In this document: piece by piece, positions 59,425 to 64,000 of the stretch | Layout: each line of letters starts with the position of its first letter | Position numbering within the stretch: position 1 is the stretch's first letter | DNA from: Mycobacterium ahvazicum | GTDB taxonomy: Bacteria; Actinomycetota; Actinomycetes; Mycobacteriales; Mycobacteriaceae | NCBI RefSeq assembly: GCF_900176255.2 | Contig: NZ_FXEG02000002.1 | Coordinates: forward strand, 2,170,001 to 2,234,000 | Reading direction: 5' to 3' | DNA: 64,000 bases | Position numbers and translations under genes: made by a program | The notes under the pieces: generated by a model | Told to the model about the DNA's origin: nothing | The model's database searches: none | The model's input: only the letters and a program-made list of their open reading frames with translations

Positions 59425-61095
59425 TTAGTTCGCCGTTGGCTGGGCGAGGTCGAAGCGGTCTCGTAGCTCGCGTTTGAGCAGTTTTCCGCTGGGGTTCTTC
59501 GGCAGTGCATCGACAAAGAAGATGCGTTTGGGTGTCTTGAAGCCGGCCAGGTGCTGGCGGCAATGCGCGAGGACGTCGGCTTCGGTGAGTGCGACGCCAT
59601 CGCGCGCCACGATTGCTGCGACCACGGCCTCCACCCAGATCGGATGTGCCAGGCCGAACACCGCGGCCTCCTGGATACCGTTGTGCCGGTAAAGGATTTC
59701 CTCGACTTCACGGCTGGCGACGTTTTCACCACCGGTTTTGATCATGTCCTTTTTGCGGTCCACGACGTGCAACAGCCCGTGATCGTCGTAGAAACCGAGG
59801 TCCCCGGAATGAAACCAGCCACCGCGGAAGGCCTCGGCCGTCTTGTCGGGGTCGTCGAGATAACCCACCATCAGATGTGGGCTGCGATGGGCGATTTCAC
59901 CCACCACGCCGGATGCGACGGGACAGTCGTTGTCGTCGAGGATCGTCGTCTCGACGTTGACCACCGGGCGTCCGGCCGACCCGGCGTGGGCGTCTTGTTC
60001 GTCGGGTCCCAACGCCGAGGCCAGCGGCGCCATTTCGGTCTGACCGTAGAAGTTCCACAGTCTCAAATTCGGGAGTCGTCTGCGAATTTCGTGCAGGATT
60101 TCCGTGGGCATCGGCGATGCACCGTAGTAGCCCTTGCGCAAGCTGGACAGATCAACGTCGTCAAAGATCGGGCAGCGCAGTAGCGAAATCCAGACTGTCG
60201 GCGGCGCAAAGTAATTCGTCACCCCGTAGCGCTCGATGGTGCGCAGGATCAGTTCGGGGTCGGGCCGGGGCACGATGATGCTGGTAGCCCCCAGATAGAG
60301 GTCGGTGGCCAGAAAGTTGTCCAACTGCGCGCAATGGTAGAGCGGCAGTGAGTGGATTTCGACATCGTCGGGTGACATCGACCCGGCCACAATCGTGCTG
60401 ACGTACTGCCACATCAGGCTGCGACTGGTGTGCATGACCGCCTTGGGCCGCGATTCGGTTCCGCTGGTGTACATCAGCCGCACGAGCCGCTCATCGTCGC
60501 TGGGCATGGTCGGGGCGGCACTGGTTGTGGTGAGCCACTGGGCGAAATCGTGCCAGCCCGCAGGCGGGATCGCCCCGTCGGGCATCAGCGCAACCTTCGT
60601 CTCGACCGCCCCGCTGTGGCGCATCGCTTCCTCGGCGATCGCCGTGAGTTCGGATTCGACGATGAATCCGCGCACGCGACTATGACTAAGGATGTAGGCG
60701 ATCTCCTCGGCGGTGAGCATGAAATTGATCGGCACCAAAACAACGCCGGCGCGCGCCGTCGCAAACGCCAAGACCGCGTATTGCCAACAGTTATGCGCCA
60801 GCAGCGCGATGCGATCACCGGGGCTTAAGCCGTTGTCGTGCAGCGCGGCTGCGGCCTTGTCCACCAACAGGTCGAACTCGGCGAACGTCAGTACGACATC
60901 GCCATCGATGATCGCGGTCTTGCCCGGCTGCCGGCGAGCCGAGCGGCGGGGGATATCGCCGAGCGATTGACTGCGTGCTTGTGCGATCACCGTGTCGAGT
61001 TCCAGTGTCACAAGGCTGGGCAGCGCGCCAGCGCTCGAAGCGACACGACCATGATCGGTGTGCTCACCTAACGCGTGGTCGTGGACCGGTTGCAT
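59425..61095 (-). CDS. acyl-CoA synthetase (FadD family)
   Basis: 556 aa from ATG 61095; GTG 61011 (528 aa, VTLELDTVIAQ) is a good alternative. LMYTSGTESRPKAVMHTSRS is the AMP-binding P-loop (T-S-G-T-x-x-x-P-K); WNFYGQTEMAPLAS the A5 motif; GWFHSGDLGFYDDHGLLHVVDRKKDMIKTGGENV the A7/A8 hinge; PKNPSGKLLKRELR with the final catalytic Lys. It activates a carboxylic acid as the CoA thioester with ATP. First gene of the minus-strand catabolic cluster, divergent from the Baeyer-Villiger monooxygenase. Confidence 0.92.
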   Translation of the reverse strand: MQPVHDHALGEHTDHGRVASSAGALPSLVTLELDTVIAQARSQSLGDIPRRSARRQPGKTAIIDGDVVLTFAEFDLLVDKAAAALHDNGLSPGDRIALLAHNCWQYAVLAFATARAGVVLVPINFMLTAEEIAYILSHSRVRGFIVESELTAIAEEAMRHSGAVETKVALMPDGAIPPAGWHDFAQWLTTTSAAPTMPSDDERLVRLMYTSGTESRPKAVMHTSRSLMWQYVSTIVAGSMSPDDVEIHSLPLYHCAQLDNFLATDLYLGATSIIVPRPDPELILRTIERYGVTNYFAPPTVWISLLRCPIFDDVDLSSLRKGYYGASPMPTEILHEIRRRLPNLRLWNFYGQTEMAPLASALGPDEQDAHAGSAGRPVVNVETTILDDNDCPVASGVVGEIAHRSPHLMVGYLDDPDKTAEAFRGGWFHSGDLGFYDDHGLLHVVDRKKDMIKTGGENVASREVEEILYRHNGIQEAAVFGLAHPIWVEAVVAAIVARDGVALTEADVLAHCRQHLAGFKTPKRIFFVDALPKNPSGKLLKRELRDRFDLAQPTAN

Positions 61096-61195
61096 ACGAC
61101 GAACCCTAGGCCCGGATGCGGTGCCGGGGATGCTGGTCTCCCGCTGAGTAGACAACTGCGGTGCCGCACGTGGGTCCAGGCTTCAGACTCGAAGC

Positions 61196-63124
61196 ATGAC
61201 CGCCGCTACTGAATCGACGTCACCCACCGGACCGGCCGTGCCCGATCCCGATGAACTACGCGCCAACCTGCGCCAGGCTGACGCGGGTGTACTGCTGGCG
61301 GTGCTGGCGCAGCTCACCGGCGATCTGTCGGTGATCGACACCTACGCACCCAAGCTCTCCTATGTTGCCGATCCACCCGAACAGGCCGGCGTCACCGACC
61401 CTGCGACCGCTGAGTCGTTGGTCGACGCTCTTGTCGAGGTCCTGGGGCGCTCACCGCGCCGCGGCGCCGCCCCAGCGGTGGATCGTGACTTCTTCGCACG
61501 GCTGCTGCCCGTGGCGCTGGGTTCCCAAGTCGATGACGAGCAAGTGGACCTGCTACTCGAACAAGGGGGGTTCCAGCGCTCACAGCCGACTTTGCCGCGC
61601 AACGTAGCGATCCCCGACACCATCAACATCGCCGTCATCGGTGCCGGTCTTGCCGGGATCAGCGTGGCGCTGGCTGCCGCCGCCGAGGGTGTGGCGTTTG
61701 AGATCTTCGACCGCAATGAGGAGGTCGGCGGAACCTGGCTGACCACGACTTACCCGGGCATCGGTGTGGATACACCGTCGGCGTATTACTCGCTGTCATG
61801 GGAAGTCAACCCGGACTGGAGTAGCTACTACCCGCAGGGCGGGGAGTATCAGAACTATTTGGTGGAGCTGGCCACTAAACACAAACTGCGCGAACATATT
61901 CGGTTCGGCACCGAGGTGGAGGCGCTGTGGTGGGACGATGAGCGCAGCCACTGGGAAATCCATGCGGTCGACAGCCAGGGTGGGCGTACGATCAGCTACG
62001 CTGCCGTCGTGGTCGCCGCGACCGGCTACCTCAACCGCCCGCGCTGGCCTGACGTCAAGGGCCGAGATACCTTCGCGGGCACCAGCATTCACTCAGCGTT
62101 GTGGGATTCCTCGGTTGACCTCACTGGCAAGAAGGTGGCAGTGGTCGGGGCCGGTTGTACGGCGGTGCAAATCGTCGACGCCTGTGTTGACCAGGTCGAG
62201 CACCTGACGGTGTTTCAGCGTCAGCCGCACTGGGTGGCGCCGCGCAAGCGGCTCACCGATGAGGTGCCCGCGTTTCGGCGCTACCTCGGACGGCATCTGC
62301 CCTACTACGCGAATTGGCATCGGCTCAAGTCGTATTGGGGCACCGCGGACAACAATTACCCGATTATTCTACAAGACCCCGACTGGAATAGGGAACACCT
62401 GTCGATCTCGCCGGCCAACGACGTCCTGCTGCAGATGTGCCTGCGCTACATCGAGGACACCTTCGGCAAAGACACCGAGTTAGCCAAAAAGGTCACCCCG
62501 GATTTTGCGCCCTATGGCAAGCGCATCATCCGCGATCCGGGCGGCTATTACGCGGCGCTGACTCGCGAGCACGTCGACGTGGAGGCCAGCGAACCTGCCG
62601 AGGTTAATGCGAAAGGCATTGTGACTCAAGAGGGTCGCCAGATTGATCTCGACGTCATCATCTATGCGACGGGCTACTATCTGGATTTCTTGTCGACCGT
62701 AGACATCCGTGGTCGCGGCGGCATCAAGCTGGCCCAGGAGTGGGGCGATAGCCCCCGTGCGTATCGTGGCGGCACCGTGCCGGGGTTTCCCAACCTGTTC
62801 GTCATGTCGGCGCCCAACTACAGCCCGGGTCACGGCGCGGGCGCCAACTTCTCGATGGAGGTATTGGCCCACTACATCATGGAATGCCTGCAATTGATGG
62901 CCTTGCGCGGCGCCGCCACCATCGAGGTCACCCAGCAGGCGTACGAGGACTACGTCGCAGCGATCGATGAGGCGATGCTCGGCACCGTGTGGTGCCACAC
63001 GCCCAACGCCCACACCTATTATCGGTCGGGTTCGGGCCGGGTGGTGGTGGCCACCCCCTATCGGCTGGTCGATGTCTGGCATCAGCACCGCGCCCCCATC
63101 GAAGAGGACTTCATCCTCCGGTGA
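61196..63124 (+). CDS. Baeyer-Villiger-type flavin monooxygenase
   Basis: 642 aa. A helical N-terminal extension of about 135 residues precedes FAD motif IAVIGAGLAGISVALAAAAEG; the Baeyer-Villiger fingerprint FAGTSIHSALW (F-x-G-x-x-x-H-x-x-x-W) sits near 300; the NADPH motif is VAVVGAGCTAVQIVD; ATGYYLDF is the usual C-terminal motif. The extension is longer than in EthA-like enzymes and matches a mycobacterial subgroup. Inserts oxygen next to a ketone, giving an ester or lactone. Divergent from fadD; overlaps the SDR start by 4 bp (GTGA). Confidence 0.92.
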   Translation: MTAATESTSPTGPAVPDPDELRANLRQADAGVLLAVLAQLTGDLSVIDTYAPKLSYVADPPEQAGVTDPATAESLVDALVEVLGRSPRRGAAPAVDRDFFARLLPVALGSQVDDEQVDLLLEQGGFQRSQPTLPRNVAIPDTINIAVIGAGLAGISVALAAAAEGVAFEIFDRNEEVGGTWLTTTYPGIGVDTPSAYYSLSWEVNPDWSSYYPQGGEYQNYLVELATKHKLREHIRFGTEVEALWWDDERSHWEIHAVDSQGGRTISYAAVVVAATGYLNRPRWPDVKGRDTFAGTSIHSALWDSSVDLTGKKVAVVGAGCTAVQIVDACVDQVEHLTVFQRQPHWVAPRKRLTDEVPAFRRYLGRHLPYYANWHRLKSYWGTADNNYPIILQDPDWNREHLSISPANDVLLQMCLRYIEDTFGKDTELAKKVTPDFAPYGKRIIRDPGGYYAALTREHVDVEASEPAEVNAKGIVTQEGRQIDLDVIIYATGYYLDFLSTVDIRGRGGIKLAQEWGDSPRAYRGGTVPGFPNLFVMSAPNYSPGHGAGANFSMEVLAHYIMECLQLMALRGAATIEVTQQAYEDYVAAIDEAMLGTVWCHTPNAHTYYRSGSGRVVVATPYRLVDVWHQHRAPIEEDFILR

Positions 63125-64000
63125 GCCAATTACTTGCCGGCAAAACAGCGTTGGTGACAGGCAGCAGCCGCGGTATCGGTCGTGCGATCGCCCAGCGGTT
63201 GGCTGCCGAAGGCGCCACCGTCGCGGTGACCGCACGCGCGCACGCGCCGTCGCAATCGAATCGGGCGGGCGCTACCGGCACGTTGCCGGGAACGATCGCC
63301 GAAACCATTGCGCTCATTGAGGATTCCGGCGGATCGGCGTTCGGGGTCGTCGCCGACCTCGAAGATGCTCAGGCACGTGAAGCCTTGATCGACCAAGTGC
63401 TTGACCGTGCCGGGCGCATCGACATCCTGGTGAACAATGCCGGTTTCGCCGACTACTCTGTCATCGAGGAGATGTCGCTGGCGACCTTTGACCGTACCGT
63501 CGAGCACTACCTGCGCACGCCCTTCGTCTTGACCAAGATGGCGGTTCCGCATATGCGCAAACAGGGCGGCGGCTGGATCGTCAACATCGGTTCCGTCACC
63601 GGGGTGGCACCAGTGCGGCCCTACCGCGAATACAACAAAACCTCCGGTGACGTCATTTACGCTTCCTGCAAGGCCGCGTTGCACCGCTTTACCCAGGGGG
63701 TGGCTGCGGAGTTGATCGACGCCAACATCGCGGTGAATTGTGTTGGCCCGTCGACAGCGATACGCACGCCGGGGGCATCCTCGCTTATCCCGGCCGACTT
63801 TCCGACCGAGCCCGTCGAGTACTTGGCCGAGACGGTGCTGGCGATGTGTCATGTGCCGGCGGCCGAACGCACCGGCCTCGTGGCTTTCAGCCTGCACTAC
63901 CCGTGGTCACAGCAGCTGACAGTCCACAGCCTGGATGGCACATCAGAGCTGCCGTCGCTGCAACCACCCTCGACCGCCAACCCCAACATTTCGGCCACCG
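63121..64000 (+). CDS. short-chain dehydrogenase/reductase (partial, runs off the window)
   Basis: At least 293 aa from GTG 63121. TALVTGSSRGIGRAIAQRLAAEG, ILVNNAGFADYS, NIGSVTGVAP and YASCKAALHRFTQ show a complete SDR core. The C-terminal extension continues past the window edge (WSQQLTVHSLDGTSELPSLQPP), longer than a standard SDR. GTGA overlap with the monooxygenase gene indicates one operon. Probably makes the ketone for, or reduces the product of, the monooxygenase. Confidence 0.88.
   Translation, partial: MSQLLAGKTALVTGSSRGIGRAIAQRLAAEGATVAVTARAHAPSQSNRAGATGTLPGTIAETIALIEDSGGSAFGVVADLEDAQAREALIDQVLDRAGRIDILVNNAGFADYSVIEEMSLATFDRTVEHYLRTPFVLTKMAVPHMRKQGGGWIVNIGSVTGVAPVRPYREYNKTSGDVIYASCKAALHRFTQGVAAELIDANIAVNCVGPSTAIRTPGASSLIPADFPTEPVEYLAETVLAMCHVPAAERTGLVAFSLHYPWSQQLTVHSLDGTSELPSLQPPSTANPNISAT

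Overview
The window reads as a slow-growing, non-tuberculous Mycobacterium chromosome. The evidence is high G+C, an ESX-associated WXG100 pair, many small secreted mycobacterial proteins, PknF-type receptor kinases, a PpiB-like cyclophilin, GPL-type glycosyltransferases, a kstD/kshA steroid-ring pair, and TANNNT -10 boxes placed directly before start codons, as in leaderless mycobacterial mRNAs. The species cannot be named from this sequence alone.

Region 1 (1 to about 27,040) looks like an integrated or heavily remodelled island. Its right edge carries the 3' 44 nt of a tRNA-Pro(GGG) gene (26,995-27,038), the usual scar of site-specific integration into a tRNA. Within it lie: an ESX-type WXG100 unit (0.8-2.7 kb); an XRE regulator divergent from a run of ten small exported proteins (3.6-7.9 kb), two of which are a tandem duplication including the promoter; three consecutive receptor-like Ser/Thr kinases (8.0-13.4 kb), the third fused to a complete PpiB-like membrane cyclophilin; a serine recombinase (13.6 kb); and a defence-like block (14.5-26.6 kb). 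That block holds an AAA ATPase coupled to a PIN-like nuclease, a convergent DUF2188/unknown/HNH trio whose HNH gene is frameshifted, an Arr-like ADP-ribosyltransferase candidate, and a large PD-(D/E)XK-SF2 helicase with seven C-terminal helicase-associated repeats coupled to an unknown gene. A second recombinase survives only as its C-terminal HTH (21.55 kb), and degenerate repeats litter the gaps.

Region 2 (27.1-34.6 kb) resembles part of a glycopeptidolipid/lipopeptide locus. It has three paralogous GT1 glycosyltransferases, a SAM methyltransferase, and an NRPS condensation domain cut off at the start of its adenylation domain by insertion-sequence debris.

Region 3 (34.6-64 kb) is metabolic: a membrane alpha/beta-hydrolase-like protein lacking its nucleophile, an arylsulfatase, a hotdog thioesterase, a PadR regulator, then kstD divergent from kshA and a ferredoxin-like gene across a candidate KstR site. 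A DUF1214-like protein, SDR and sulfotransferase follow, then a TetR regulator with a strong palindromic operator. Last comes a long minus-strand catabolic cluster (SnoaL-like proteins, SDR, esterase, two acyl-CoA dehydrogenases, enoyl-CoA hydratase, ALDH, Zn-ADH, acyl-CoA synthetase), divergent from a Baeyer-Villiger monooxygenase and a terminal SDR. Together these fit oxidation, CoA activation and beta-oxidation of a sterol- or terpenoid-like substrate; the substrate itself is inference.
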